Source: Nocardia sp. BMG111209 (GTDB taxonomy: Bacteria > Actinomycetota > Actinomycetes > Mycobacteriales > Mycobacteriaceae). Taken from it: a DNA stretch of 64,000 nucleotides. Location: positions 1,426,001 through 1,490,000 of the forward strand of contig NZ_KB907309.1 in assembly GCF_000381925.1 (NCBI RefSeq). Direction: 5' to 3'. Under the pieces are notes generated by a model. The model made no database searches, had not been told where the DNA came from, and worked only from the letters and a program-made list of their open reading frames with translations. The position numbers were made by a program, and so were the translations under genes. Position 1 is the stretch's first letter. Each line of letters begins with the position of its first letter. Positions 49,822-64,000 of this stretch are shown here, one piece after another.

Positions 49822-50646
49822 TCACCGTCCGGCGGCGGCCTTCGCCTCGGCGATGAATTCGTATGCGGCGCGCCAATTTCCGTTCGGAGGCAGAACCAGG
49901 ACGCGCTCGGCGCCGAGTTCGGCCAGCGCGGCGAGCCGATCGGCGAGCGCGGTGACGGTATCCGGCGGTGCCTGCATCACGGTCAGGCCGGGCGCCGGGC
50001 GGCCGTGTTCCGCGGCGAGTTCGGTCAGCCGGTTCCGGGCGGTGGCCAGCTCGGCGTCGGAGTTGCCGAGGGAGATCCAGCCGTCGCCGTAGGCCGCGGT
50101 GCGCCGGAGCGCGCGAGTTCCGTTGCCCGCGATCAGGATCGGCGGCACGGTGGCGCCGGGGGACAGGGCCGCGGCGGTACCGTCGAGCAGGGTGGCGGTC
50201 CGGCCCGCGATCAGGTCCGGCAGTAGTCGCAGCGCCTCGTCGGTGCGGGCGCCGCGGTCGGCGAAGGAGACTCCCGCGGCCCGCCAGCCGATGTCACCGT
50301 GCGCGGGATTGCCGGTGCCGACGCCCAGTCGCAGCCGGTCGCCGGACACGTGCTGCAGGCCGGCGGCCTGCTTGGCGGCCCAGGCCACCGGGCGCAGCGC
50401 CGCGAGCAGCACGCCGTACCCGATGCCGATCCGCTCGGTGACCGCGGCGGCCGCGGCCAGCGCCACGGTGCTGTCCAGGATCGGAGCGGTGGGGAGCAGG
50501 TGATCCGCGGCCCAGATCGAATCGAGCCCCACGGTCTCGGCGTACCGCGCGGCGGCGGGAATATCGCCCAGGACGGGCCGGTCCGGATCGGGAGTCGAGG
50601 TGGGCAGGAAGGTGCCGATTTCCGGAGTGCCGGAGAGGGGTGCCAT
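49822..50646 (-). CDS. LLM-class F420-dependent oxidoreductase
   Basis: A 274-residue luciferase-like monooxygenase fold: IGTFLPTSTPDPD, SIWAADHLL, AAVTERIGIGYGVLLAALRP, RLRLGVGTGNPAHGDIGW, and ILIAGNGTRALRRTAAYGD. This pattern fits the TIGR03620-type subgroup. It probably uses F420. It is divergent from pta, with 118 bases between. Confidence 0.8.
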   Translation of the reverse strand: MAPLSGTPEIGTFLPTSTPDPDRPVLGDIPAAARYAETVGLDSIWAADHLLPTAPILDSTVALAAAAAVTERIGIGYGVLLAALRPVAWAAKQAAGLQHVSGDRLRLGVGTGNPAHGDIGWRAAGVSFADRGARTDEALRLLPDLIAGRTATLLDGTAAALSPGATVPPILIAGNGTRALRRTAAYGDGWISLGNSDAELATARNRLTELAAEHGRPAPGLTVMQAPPDTVTALADRLAALAELGAERVLVLPPNGNWRAAYEFIAEAKAAAGR

Positions 50647-50764
50647 TGCAATCCTGTCGCAGATGGTTTCGTTGCCTACGATTTATATGCGTACGAATAA
50701 TATGTTCGTGCAAGCGAGATGGCAATCCTGCGCCCCGCCCGCGATGATCATTAAGCTCGGGCGC

Positions 50765-52849
50765 ATGGCCGACCGCGCACCGTCCACTGTGTACATCGCC
50801 TCACTCGAGGGCGACACCGGCAAATCCACGGTGGCGCTGGGCGTTCTGCAGCTGCTGTCCGCCACCACGCCCCGGGTCGGGGTTTTCCGGCCCATCACGC
50901 GCTCCGCGCGCGAACCGGACTACATCGTCGAACTGCTGCTCGAGTACTGCACCGCCGATATCGGATACGAGCAGGCCGTCGGGGTCTCCTACGAGCAGAT
51001 GCACGCCGATCCCGACGCCGCGATCGGCGAGATCGTGGCCCGGTTCCACGCGGTGGCCGATCAGTGCGACGCGGTGGTCGTGGTGGGCACCGACTACACC
51101 GACGTCGCCGCCCCCAGCGAACTGCGCTACAACGCGCGGATCGCGGTGAATCTCGGGGCGCCGGTACTGCTGGTACTGCGCGGTTCCGGCCGCGATCCGG
51201 CGGAGATCGAACAGGTCGCCGAGCTGTGCCGGGGCGAACTCGCCGCCGAGCACGCCGGGCTGTCGGCGATCGTGGTCAACCGGTGCGATCCGAAGCGGCT
51301 CGACGAGGTGGCCGCGGCGGTGGCCCCGCTCGGCGTCCCGGTCTGGACCCTGCCCGAGGTGCCGCTGCTGACCGCGCCCACCATGGCCGAGCTGTGCCGC
51401 GCGATCGACGGCACCCTCTACTCCGGCGATCCCGAACTGCTGCAACGGGAGGCGCTGAGCGTCATGGTCGGCGGCATGACCGCCGAGCACATCCTGGAAC
51501 GGCTGACCGATTCGGTGGCCGTCATCGTGCCCGGCGACCGTTCCGACGCGCTGCTGGCCCTGGTGAACGCCCATGAGGCGGAAGGATTCCCGTCGCTGTC
51601 CGGCATCATCATGAACGGCGGGCTGGCGCCGGACCCCGCGATCGCCCGGCTGATCCAGGGCCTGAAACCGAAGCTGCCGATCCTGGAGACCGAACTCGGC
51701 ACCTACGACACCGCGGCGGCGGCCGCCCGCACCCGCGGCCGGGTGTCGCTGTCCAGCGTCCGCAAGGTCGACACCGCGCTGGCGCTGATGGAACAGCGGG
51801 TGGACGGCCGGAAGTTGGTGGAGCTCATCGCCGTTCCCGCGCAGTCCGCGGTGACCACCCCGCAGATGTTCGAATACCGCCTGGTCGAGTGGGCGCGCGC
51901 GGATCGGCGCCGGATCGTGCTGCCCGAGGGCGACGACGATCGGATCCTGCGCGCGGCCGGTCGGGTGTTGCAGCGCGGCATCGCCGATCTGCTGATCCTC
52001 GGCGACGAGGCCACCGTCCGCAGCCGGGCCGCCGAACTCGGCGTCGACATCGCGGCCGCCTCGGTACTGGATCCGCGCACCTCCGAGCTGCGCGAGCGAT
52101 TCGCCGAGGAGTACACGAAACTGCGTGAGCACAAGGGGATGACCCCGGACCGGGCGCGCGAGATCGTCGCCGACATCTCCTTCTTCGGCACCATGATGGT
52201 GCAGGACGGCCTGGCCGACGGCATGGTGTCCGGGGCCGCGCACACCACGGCGCACACCATCCGGCCCGCGTTGCAGATCATCAAGACGCAGCCGGGGGTG
52301 TCGACGGTGTCCAGCGTCTTCCTCATGTGCCTCGCCGATCGGGTGCTCGCCTACGGCGACTGCGCGGTGGTGCCGGATCCCACCGATACCCAGCTCGCCG
52401 ATATCGCGATCTCCTCCGCGCACACCGCCGCCCGGTTCGGGATCGAGCCGCGGGTGGCGATGCTGTCCTACTCCACCGGTGATTCCGGCAGCGGCGCCGA
52501 TGTCGACCGGGTGCGCAGCGCGACCCGGCTGGTCCACGACCGGGCCCCGGAACTGCTGGTGGAGGGCCCGATCCAGTACGACGCCGCGATCGACCCGATC
52601 GTCGCCCGGCAGAAACTGCCGGCCTCGGCGGTGGCCGGGCACGCCACGGTCTTCGTCTTCCCGGATCTGAACACCGGCAACAACACCTACAAGGCGGTGC
52701 AGCGCAGCGCCGGGGCGGTGGCGGTCGGGCCGGTACTGCAGGGGCTGCGCAAACCTGTCAACGATCTCTCCCGGGGCGCACTGGTCACCGATATCGTGAA
52801 CACCATCGCCATCACGGCCATCCAGGCCGGATCGGAGCAGCCGGTATGA
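50765..52849 (+). CDS. pta: Phosphate acetyltransferase
   Basis: A 694-residue two-part enzyme. The N-terminal DRTGG/BioD-like domain ([21 protein letters not shown]-loop-like GDTGKST) is followed by the PTA_PTB catalytic domain from about residue 375 ([73 protein letters not shown]). It interconverts acetyl-CoA and acetyl phosphate. ATG 50765 was chosen because the BioD-like domain begins a few residues later. Its stop overlaps the next start by four bases (ATGA), so it is coupled to ackA. Confidence 0.95.
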   Translation: MADRAPSTVYIASLEGDTGKSTVALGVLQLLSATTPRVGVFRPITRSAREPDYIVELLLEYCTADIGYEQAVGVSYEQMHADPDAAIGEIVARFHAVADQCDAVVVVGTDYTDVAAPSELRYNARIAVNLGAPVLLVLRGSGRDPAEIEQVAELCRGELAAEHAGLSAIVVNRCDPKRLDEVAAAVAPLGVPVWTLPEVPLLTAPTMAELCRAIDGTLYSGDPELLQREALSVMVGGMTAEHILERLTDSVAVIVPGDRSDALLALVNAHEAEGFPSLSGIIMNGGLAPDPAIARLIQGLKPKLPILETELGTYDTAAAAARTRGRVSLSSVRKVDTALALMEQRVDGRKLVELIAVPAQSAVTTPQMFEYRLVEWARADRRRIVLPEGDDDRILRAAGRVLQRGIADLLILGDEATVRSRAAELGVDIAAASVLDPRTSELRERFAEEYTKLREHKGMTPDRAREIVADISFFGTMMVQDGLADGMVSGAAHTTAHTIRPALQIIKTQPGVSTVSSVFLMCLADRVLAYGDCAVVPDPTDTQLADIAISSAHTAARFGIEPRVAMLSYSTGDSGSGADVDRVRSATRLVHDRAPELLVEGPIQYDAAIDPIVARQKLPASAVAGHATVFVFPDLNTGNNTYKAVQRSAGAVAVGPVLQGLRKPVNDLSRGALVTDIVNTIAITAIQAGSEQPV

Positions 52850-54078
52850 GTGCGGCGCACGGTGACCCGGTGAGTGCCACGCACTGTGTCCTGGTGCTCA
52901 ACACCGGGTCGTCCTCGATCAAATATCAACTGCTGGAGCCGGATTCGGCCGAGGTGCGTGCGTCCGGTCAGGTGTCGCGGATCGGCGAGCCGGTCGGCGG
53001 CGACGCCGTCACCATCGAACACCACGGCGCGCGAGGCACTCTGGAACATCGCGGCCCGATCCCGGACCACGGCACCGGACTCCGGCTGGCGTTCGAGCTG
53101 TTCGCCCGCGACGGAACCGATCTCGCGACCGCCGGACTGCGCGCCGTCGGCCATCGCGTCGTGCACGGCGGGGAGATCTTCTATCGGCCGACCGTGATCA
53201 CCGACGCGGTGGTCGCGGCCATCGACGAGCTGTCCACCCTGGCGCCGCTGCACAATCCGCCGAATGTCGCGGGGATCCGGTACGCCCGCGCACTGCTGCC
53301 GGACGTCCCGCAGGTGGCGGTGTTCGACACCGCGTTCTTCCACGGCCTGCCGGACGCCGCCAAGACCTATGCCATCGACGCGGATATCGCCGCGGCACAC
53401 GGGATCCGGCGCTACGGCTTCCACGGCACCTCGCACGAGTACGTCTCCGGCCGGGTCGCCGAGGTGCTCGGCCGGGATCCGGCGTCGCTGCGCCAGATCG
53501 TGCTGCACCTGGGCAACGGCGCCTCCGCCTCGGCGATCCGCGGCGGCCGCGCGGTGGACACCAGCATGGGGCTGACCCCGCTGGAGGGCCTGGTGATGGG
53601 CACCCGGTCCGGCGATATCGATCCCGGGATCATCGCCCATCTGGCCCGTACCGCCGATATGGACGTCGAGGCCAGTTATACGATGCTGAACCGGAATTCG
53701 GGCCTGGCGGGACTGTCCGGCATGAACGACTTCCGGGCGTTGCAGGCCGCGATCGAATCCGGCGACCGGCGGGCCCGGCTGGCCTACGACGTCTACGTGC
53801 ATCGGCTGCGCCGCTATATCGGCGCCTATCTGATCGAACTGGGCGGCGCGGACGCCATCACCTTCACCGCCGGCGTCGGCGAGAACAGCCCGGCCGTGCG
53901 CGCGGATGCCCTGCGCGGACTCGAAACCTTCGGCATCGCCGTGGATTCCCTCCGCAATACCGCGAAAAGCCGTGCGGCCCGGCTTATTTCGCCGGAGGGT
54001 GGGTCCGTGGCGGTACTCGTGGTCCCGACCGACGAGGAGCTGGCGATCGCTCGCGCGGCGGCCGCGCTGGTGGGCTGA
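52846..54078 (+). CDS. ackA: Acetate kinase
   Basis: A 410-residue kinase of the ASKHA fold. [18 protein letters not shown] starts the fold; [49 protein letters not shown], and [17 protein letters not shown] are acetate kinase motifs. It interconverts acetyl phosphate and acetate with ADP/ATP, completing the Pta-AckA pathway. Overlap with pta and synteny with Rv0408-Rv0409 support the assignment. Confidence 0.95.
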   Translation: MSAAHGDPVSATHCVLVLNTGSSSIKYQLLEPDSAEVRASGQVSRIGEPVGGDAVTIEHHGARGTLEHRGPIPDHGTGLRLAFELFARDGTDLATAGLRAVGHRVVHGGEIFYRPTVITDAVVAAIDELSTLAPLHNPPNVAGIRYARALLPDVPQVAVFDTAFFHGLPDAAKTYAIDADIAAAHGIRRYGFHGTSHEYVSGRVAEVLGRDPASLRQIVLHLGNGASASAIRGGRAVDTSMGLTPLEGLVMGTRSGDIDPGIIAHLARTADMDVEASYTMLNRNSGLAGLSGMNDFRALQAAIESGDRRARLAYDVYVHRLRRYIGAYLIELGGADAITFTAGVGENSPAVRADALRGLETFGIAVDSLRNTAKSRAARLISPEGGSVAVLVVPTDEELAIARAAAALVG

Positions 54079-54079
54079 A

Positions 54080-57800
<3,721 letters not shown>

Positions 57801-57804
<4 letters not shown>

Positions 57805-59168
57805 CGGTACTCCCGCAATCGCGGCCACAGCCCGAGCACGATCAGCACCGCGGCCAGGGTGGTCAGCGCCGCCGCGCCTGCCGACAACAGGTTCAGCGCG
57901 CGCGCGGATCCCGCGATGCCGGAGCGCAGGGTATGCCGGGTTTCGACGATGGCGCTGGTCAGAGCGTCGTTCAGCCCGTCCACCTCGGCGGCGGCCTCAT
58001 CCGGTCCCGGGCCGATCGCGACCGCGCTGGCGCCCGGGAAATCGCCGCGGGCCAGCGCGTCGGTCATCCGTTGATGCGATTCCAGCCACTGCTGCAGATG
58101 CGTGCGCGCGGCGGCGACCTCGGCGTCGGCGGGCGCGTCGTCCGGATATTCGCTCAGCAGGGTGCTCAGGCGGGTGGTCGTCTCGTCGAAGGTCCGGTCG
58201 TAGTCGCCGCTGGCGTCGCGGCGCAGCAACTTCAGCGTCTCCGCCGAACGGGCCTGCTGGCCGAGGATGTGGCCGATCGTGAGGGTTTCGGTCGGCCCGG
58301 CCCCCTCGTCGCGGGCCCGGGTGGCGGTCGTCGCCGAGATCGTGCCCGCCACCACGATCCACACCAGCAGGATCACCACCACGATCGAGGCCGGCAGCAG
58401 ACCCGGATTGAGGATCCGCCGGGTGCGCTGGGCCAGGAACACCTGGGCTGCGATCAGCGCCGCGAGGGTGAGTACGGGCAGCGCGATCGCCGCCCACGGC
58501 AGCCGCACCTGCCGCCGGTCGGCCTCGGCGATCGCGGCCGACCGATGTTCCTGCAACTGCTGTGCCATCGGCAGCAGCGTGGACTGCATCAGATTCGAGG
58601 CCTCGCTCAGATAGGCCGCGCCGACCGGATGCCCCTGCCGGTTGTCGGCCCGCGCGGTCGCGATGAGTCCGGTGTACACCGGCAGCGCGGTCGCGATCCC
58701 GATGAGCAACTGGGCATCCGGATCGTCGGTACCGGCGTCGAGGGTCCGGCTGGACTGCACCACCAGTTCGAGCGCGGCCTCCCCGATCGACTGGTTGTAC
58801 CGATCCCGCATCACCGGGGATTCCAGCCCGCCGGCGATGAAATCGCTGCCGGCTGCGGCGTCGGCCACCGACAACGCCGAGTACAGGTGTTGTGCGGAGT
58901 TGGCGTCGGGTTCGGTGCTGGCGAGCACGTCCTGGAGGCTGTGCTGCCGGTTGTCGACGGCCGTGGCGATCACGACCCCGGTGGTCAGGCACATCATCAG
59001 CAGCACCAGCCCGGCCGCGATCAACTTGGCCGGCGAGGAGCGCAGCAGGTCGCGCACGTCGATCGCGCCGAACTGCTGCCGGACCCCGGCGGCCTCCTCC
59101 AGGAACGAACCGGACCCCGGCAGCTGACCACCCGGGCCGGACCGGTCCTCGCCCCGGCGCCCCGGCAT
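57801..59168 (-). CDS. glnX: Transmembrane sensor partner GlnX
   Basis: A 455-residue membrane protein with TM segments near residues 50-70 (LIAAGLVLLMMCLTTGVVIA), 220-240 and 255-280 (two central helices), and at the C-terminus (LLSAGAAALTTLAAVLIVLG). The two extracellular regions are helical, chemoreceptor-like (QHSLQDVLASTEPDANSAQH). It is thought to relay ligand-bound GlnH to cytoplasmic PknG. ATG 59168 was chosen; a GTG directly ahead at 59171 is an alternative. Order glnX-glnH-pknG on the minus strand matches Rv0412c-Rv0410c. Confidence 0.9.
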
Positions 59169-59347
59169 CACCGGTCGGCCCCCGGACCGGGTCCGCGAGC
59201 GCGCAAGATCGCGCGCGGACCCGAATTCGGGCGGCCGCTCAGCTTATTGTGGTCGTATCGACATCGTCCGCGGACGGCCCGGCCGACCGGTGCCGGCCGG
59301 TACGCGCGGGGTGCCGGTACCGGTGGCAAGGATGGGACGAGGCGAGC

Positions 59348-60022
59348 ATGCGTGGTGACGGGGACGGTTTCCTGATCAGTCCGGACGGCAGCCGGCAATG
59401 GGGCCGCTACGGGGCTGCTGGGCTGTTGCTGAGAGCGCCGCGAGCGCCCCGGATGGGCGGCGGCGCCATGGTATTGCTGCAGCATCGCGCGCCCTGGAGT
59501 CACCAGGGTGGCACCTGGGCACTGCCCGGTGGAGCCCGTGACAGCCATGAGTCCAGTGTGCACGCTGCTGTTCGCGAGGCTGAAGAGGAGGCAGGTATCG
59601 CACCGGCGGCGGTTCGGGTGCGAGGCAGTCGGGTGACCGCGACCGCAGGCTCCGGCTGGACCTACACCACCGTCGTCGCCGATGTAGCTGAACAATTGCC
59701 AACCATTATCAACATGGAGAGCGCCGAGATGGCCTGGGTGCCCGAGGAGGAGGTCGCCGACCGCCCCCTGCACCCCGGCTTCGCGGCCGCGTGGCCGTCC
59801 CTGCGCGCCGAATCGGCCCGGCTGAACCTCACCGGCCTCCCCGATCCCGACGCGGTCGCCGCCGCTCTGCCGCGCACGATCGACCTCGCCGACCGCGGTT
59901 TCCTCTGGTTGCACACCGACGGCGACGACGCCCGCCAGGCGCGCATCGCCGCCGCCGGCCCGGCCGCGCCGGACGAGCTACTGCTGACGCTGGACCAACT
60001 CCTGGCACCCCCGCCGAACTGA
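59348..60022 (+). CDS. mutT3: Nudix hydrolase, MutT3-like
   Basis: A 224-residue protein whose Nudix box is complete: GGARDSHE, then REAEEEAGI at about residues 61-84. [20 protein letters not shown] precedes it. Members hydrolyse oxidised or non-canonical nucleotides. A C-terminal extension of about 80 residues is Ala-rich. The ATG at 59348 starts [20 protein letters not shown]. The position between glnX and thiE matches Rv0413. Confidence 0.85.
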   Translation: MRGDGDGFLISPDGSRQWGRYGAAGLLLRAPRAPRMGGGAMVLLQHRAPWSHQGGTWALPGGARDSHESSVHAAVREAEEEAGIAPAAVRVRGSRVTATAGSGWTYTTVVADVAEQLPTIINMESAEMAWVPEEEVADRPLHPGFAAAWPSLRAESARLNLTGLPDPDAVAAALPRTIDLADRGFLWLHTDGDDARQARIAAAGPAAPDELLLTLDQLLAPPPN

Positions 60023-60032
60023 CCGCGAACGA

Positions 60033-60743
60033 TCAGCGCTCGCCCCCCGAATGCGCCAGCAGACGGTCCTTCAGGCTGCGGGCGGCGGCCTCCGGATCGG
60101 CCGCGGCCGTGATCGCGCGAACCACGACGATCCGGGTGGCCCCGGCGTCGAGGATCTCCGGAAGGTTGTCGGCGTCGATACCGCCGATGGCGAACCACGG
60201 CCGGGCGGGTCCGGTCTCGGCCGTGGCCCGGACCAGATCCAGGCCCGCGGCGGCGCGGCCGGGTTTGGTGGGCGTGGCCCACACCGGCCCGGTGCAGAAA
60301 TAGTCGATATGTTCCTCGCGCGCGGCCAGCCGGGCCTGCTCGCCGTCGTGGGTGGACCGGCCGAGCACCACCTCGGGCCCGAGGATCCGCCGGGCGTACC
60401 AGGGCGGCAGATCGTCCTGGCCCAGGTGCAGCACATCGGCGCCCGCGGCCAGCGCGATATCGGCACGATCGTTGACCGCGAACAGGGCGCCGTGCCGGCG
60501 GGCGGCCGCCTTCAGTTCGGCCAGCGCGCCGAGTTCCGCGCGGGCCTCGAGCGGTCCGAATTCGGCCTCGCCGCGCGAACCCTTGTCGCGGAGCTGGATG
60601 ATGTCCACCCCACCGGCGAGCGCCGCCTCGACGAAATCGGCCAGGTCGCCGGTATCGCGACGGGCATCCGTGCACAGGTAGAGCCGGGCCGTGGCCAGGC
60701 GCTCGCGAGGGGTGGGGACGCGGTTGGGGAGGGACGGCTGCAC
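60033..60743 (-). CDS. thiE: Thiamine-phosphate synthase
   Basis: A 236-residue TIM-barrel enzyme. [69 protein letters not shown], and [20 protein letters not shown] are ThiE signatures. It joins the pyrimidine and thiazole phosphates to make thiamine phosphate. GTG 60743 was chosen since a longer frame runs on far upstream with no conserved sequence. It is divergent from thiO. Confidence 0.9.
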   Translation of the reverse strand: MQPSLPNRVPTPRERLATARLYLCTDARRDTGDLADFVEAALAGGVDIIQLRDKGSRGEAEFGPLEARAELGALAELKAAARRHGALFAVNDRADIALAAGADVLHLGQDDLPPWYARRILGPEVVLGRSTHDGEQARLAAREEHIDYFCTGPVWATPTKPGRAAAGLDLVRATAETGPARPWFAIGGIDADNLPEILDAGATRIVVVRAITAAADPEAAARSLKDRLLAHSGGER

Positions 60744-60918
60744 GCCCTCGACCGTAACCGCGCTACCGTAAGGAGTCGAAACTTGGTGGGTATCCCCGCT
60801 GCGATGGCGGCCGCGCGGTGGTACCCGACGTCCCTGTCCGTGAATCCGGCGTGGCCGGTGGCGAGAGCCATCGTGCCCGCGTGGACCGGCGCGGGACCGA
60901 GGCGAGGTGTGGAAGGTT

Positions 60919-61985
60919 ATGCGAACTCTGGCCGTCGTGGGTGGGGGTGTCATCGGCTCGGCGGTGGCCTGGCGGGCCGCCGCGGCCGGCTGGTCGGTCA
61001 CCCTCTTCGATCCGGCGGCCGGAACCGGGGCGTCCTGGGTGGCCGGCGGCATGCTGGCCCCGCTGTCGGAGGGCTGGCCCGGTGAAACCGAGGCGCTGCG
61101 ATTCGGCGCCGCCGCCCTGTCCCGCTGGCCCGATCTGGCCGCCGAGCTCCGGCAGGCCACCGGCATAGATGTCCTGGTGGCCGCCGCCACCCTCACCGTC
61201 GCCCTGGACGCCGCCGACGCCGCCGACCTGCGCACGATCGCCGATTTCGTCGGCACCCAGGGCCACCACATGCAACTCCTGGATCGCGCCGGCGTGCGGG
61301 CCACGGAATCGACCCTCGCCCGCACCGTCCGAGCGGGCCTACTGGCCCCCGAACCCGCCGCGGACAACCGCCTACTCCTGCAGGCCCTGTCCCGAGCAGG
61401 CACAGCAGCAGGCGTACACCTGCGCCCCGAGACCGTGACCACCCTCGACGACCTCGACCACGATCGAGTGGTCCTCGCCCCTGGTGCCGCCGCAGCCCGA
61501 TTGTGGCCACAACTCCCGATCCGCCCGGTGAAGGGCGAGATCCTCCGCCTGCACCACCGCCCCGGCACCCCCCCGCCACCACGCCACGTGGTGCGCGCCC
61601 GAGTACACGGCCGCAGCCTCTACCTGGTCCCCCGCGCAAATGGCCTGGTGGTCGGCGCAACCCAATACGAGGCCGGTTTCGACACCACGGTCACCGTCGC
61701 CGGCGTCCGCGACCTGATCGCCGACGCCGAAGCGGTCCTCCCCGGCATCGGCGAATACGAATTGGCCGAGGCCGCCGCCGGATCCCGCCCCTGCACCCCC
61801 GACAACCTGCCCCTGATCGGCGCACTCACCGACCGCGTGATCGTCGCCGCAGGCCACGGCCGCAACGGCATCCTGGGCATGCCGATCACCGCCGACGCCG
61901 TGCTGGCCCTACTGGCCGGCGACACCCTGCCCGAGGCGAAAGCCGCAGACCCCCACCGTTTTCCGCAGATATCAGGAGGTACCCG

Positions 61986-61989
<4 letters not shown>
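60919..61989 (+). CDS. thiO: Glycine oxidase ThiO
   Basis: A 356-residue FAD-dependent D-amino-acid-oxidase-family enzyme. The dinucleotide-binding motif [20 protein letters not shown] opens it, then [44 protein letters not shown], and [14 protein letters not shown]. It oxidises glycine to iminoglycine (dehydroglycine) for thiazole synthesis. ATG 60919 was chosen because the fold begins at residue 3. Its stop overlaps thiS (ATGA). Confidence 0.9.
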
Positions 61990-62970
<981 letters not shown>

Positions 62971-63129
62971 CCCCGAGAACACGAGTGATGTACAGCCTCA
63001 AAACTTTTCAAAGGTGTGCTGCGCCCCACCCCCGCAAGCCCTAGGCTACTGACCGACCAGCCCGAACCGAACAACGCTCAACCAGCGAACCCCGCAATCC
63101 CTGTGCAGCGAAAGGGTATGCCCGAGGTG

Positions 63130-63220
63130 TTCTCGGCCCGCCTCGATTCTGGACTGACGGAGCGAGGGAGCGCAGCGACTGAGCGGAGGAGGGAAGAATC
63201 GAGGCCCGAAGGGCCGAGAA
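63130..63220. repeat. Long interrupted inverted repeat
   Basis: TTCTCGGCCC (63130-63139) plus CCTCGATTC (63141-63149) pair with GAATCGAGG (63196-63204) plus GGGCCGAGAA (63211-63220), around about 46 bases rich in GAGCGAGGGAGCGCAGCG-like sequence. It lies in the 340-base gap between thiG and an ABC transporter. It looks like a dispersed intergenic repeat of the organism rather than a gene; no other feature is seen in this gap. Confidence 0.5.
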
Positions 63221-63312
63221 CCCGCCGGAGCGAAGCGGAGGCCAAAAATACATTCCCGCCAAAACGATAAACCTCGACACCAGATCCAGAGCGAAGGGGA
63301 GGCGAGATCACA

Positions 63313-64000
63313 TTGATCGAAGTCGCAGGACTGACAAAAAGATTCGGCGCGACACTCGCGGTAGACAACCTGTCATTCACCGTCCGCCCCGGCCAGGTTA
63401 CCGGCTTCCTGGGCCCGAACGGCGCTGGCAAAACCACCACCATGCGCATGCTCCTGGACCTGGACACCCCCACCGCAGGCACAGCCCTGATCCAAGGAAA
63501 ACCCTACAAAGACCTCCCCCACCCCCTCACCACGGTAGGCGCCCTCCTGGACGCGAAATGGGTCCACCCCAACAGATCCGCCCGCTCCCACCTCCGCTGG
63601 CTGGCAGCCTCCAACAACATCCCCGCAACCCGAGTGGACGAGGTCCTCCGCACCGTAGGCCTCACCGAAGTAGCCGGAAAACCGGCAGGCGGCTTCTCCC
63701 TCGGCATGTCCCAACGCCTAGGCCTGGCAGGCGCCCTCCTCGGCAACCCCCCCGTCCTACTCTTCGACGAACCCCTCAACGGCCTCGACCCCGAGGGTAT
63801 CCACTGGATGCGCCGCTTCATGCAGGCCCTGGCCGCGGAAGGCCGCACGGTCCTGGTATCCAGCCACCTCCTCTCGGAGATGGAACACACCGCCGAACGC
63901 CTGATAGTCATCGGCCTCGGCAAACTGATAGCCGACACCAGCACCACCGAATTCATCGAACGTTCGTCGGAAGCCACTGTGCGAGTACGCAGCCCGCAAC
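63313..64000 (+). CDS. ABC transporter ATP-binding protein (partial)
   Basis: The 5' end of an ABC ATPase running off the window, 229 codons visible. I chose TTG 63313, with GGGGAGG upstream; the protein reads IEVAGLTKRFGATLAVDNLS. Walker A is GPNGAGKTTT, the signature motif FSLGMSQRLGLAGALL, Walker B VLLFDEPLNGLDPEG, and the H-loop VSSHLLSEME. The type with LDKRF-like start and SQRLGLA signature fits ABC-2 exporters (bacitracin/multidrug-like). A membrane partner would be expected downstream. Its codons, like those of thiG, are A-ending more often than usual here. Confidence 0.85.
   Translation, partial: MIEVAGLTKRFGATLAVDNLSFTVRPGQVTGFLGPNGAGKTTTMRMLLDLDTPTAGTALIQGKPYKDLPHPLTTVGALLDAKWVHPNRSARSHLRWLAASNNIPATRVDEVLRTVGLTEVAGKPAGGFSLGMSQRLGLAGALLGNPPVLLFDEPLNGLDPEGIHWMRRFMQALAAEGRTVLVSSHLLSEMEHTAERLIVIGLGKLIADTSTTEFIERSSEATVRVRSPQ

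Noticed and set aside
60744..60918. TPP riboswitch between thiE and thiO
   Set aside because: None of the conserved core elements (CTGAGA, CTGATC, GCGNAGGGA) can be found on either strand in this gap.

Overview
The window is high-GC actinobacterial DNA from a mycolic-acid-containing genus, most likely Nocardia or a close relative. The host genes follow a gene order I know from Mycobacterium tuberculosis: a rhodanese with metZ, then fgd, pta, ackA, pknG-glnH-glnX, mutT3 and thiE/thiO-thiS-thiG (the Rv0390-Rv0391 and Rv0407-Rv0417 neighbourhoods). Other host markers are F420-dependent enzymes, an alpha-methylacyl-CoA racemase, FprA, an EmbR-type regulator and a phage-type LysB esterase of the kind needed to breach a mycolyl envelope.

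Layout. (1) 1-7.4 kb holds host genes: the end of fba, an EmbR-like FHA regulator, small secreted proteins, a DUF4185 exoprotein, a MocR-family regulator, an Ogt-type alkyltransferase, and a decayed LuxR-family gene. (2) About 7.5-40.9 kb is one large accessory element made of siphovirus-type tail and lysis genes. It carries a divergent WhiB-like regulator, two small early genes, LysB, a probable tail terminator, a lytic transglycosylase, the major tail protein, tail chaperones gpG/gpGT joined by a -1 frameshift, the distal tail protein, a Gp37-like tail-tip protein, two DUF2744 proteins, three tandem fibre paralogues, a GH25 endolysin, holin-like proteins, further adhesin-like proteins, and a leftward repressor block (XRE, ImmA/IrrE-like, small protein). 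(3) 41-64 kb returns to host metabolism: fatty-acid racemase, FprA behind an IdeR-like box, metZ behind a SAM-IV riboswitch, F420 enzymes, Pta-AckA, PknG-GlnH-GlnX, thiamine synthesis and the start of an ABC transporter.

The central observation is that the element has no terminase, portal, protease, capsid, integrase or replication gene, yet its tail and lysis genes look intact, including the slippery frameshift site. Where a single long tape-measure gene is expected (16-26 kb) there are instead several proteins with a tape-measure-like C-terminal module, a 952-residue toxin-like protein ending in a PD-(D/E)xK nuclease-like domain, candidate immunity genes, and a decayed second toxin/immunity cassette. 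My best reading is a domesticated, non-contractile (F-type) tailocin or tail-derived weapon with polymorphic-toxin cargo. The alternative is a prophage remnant that lost its head genes and collected toxin cassettes. The absence of an obvious single tape-measure protein is the main weakness of the first reading.
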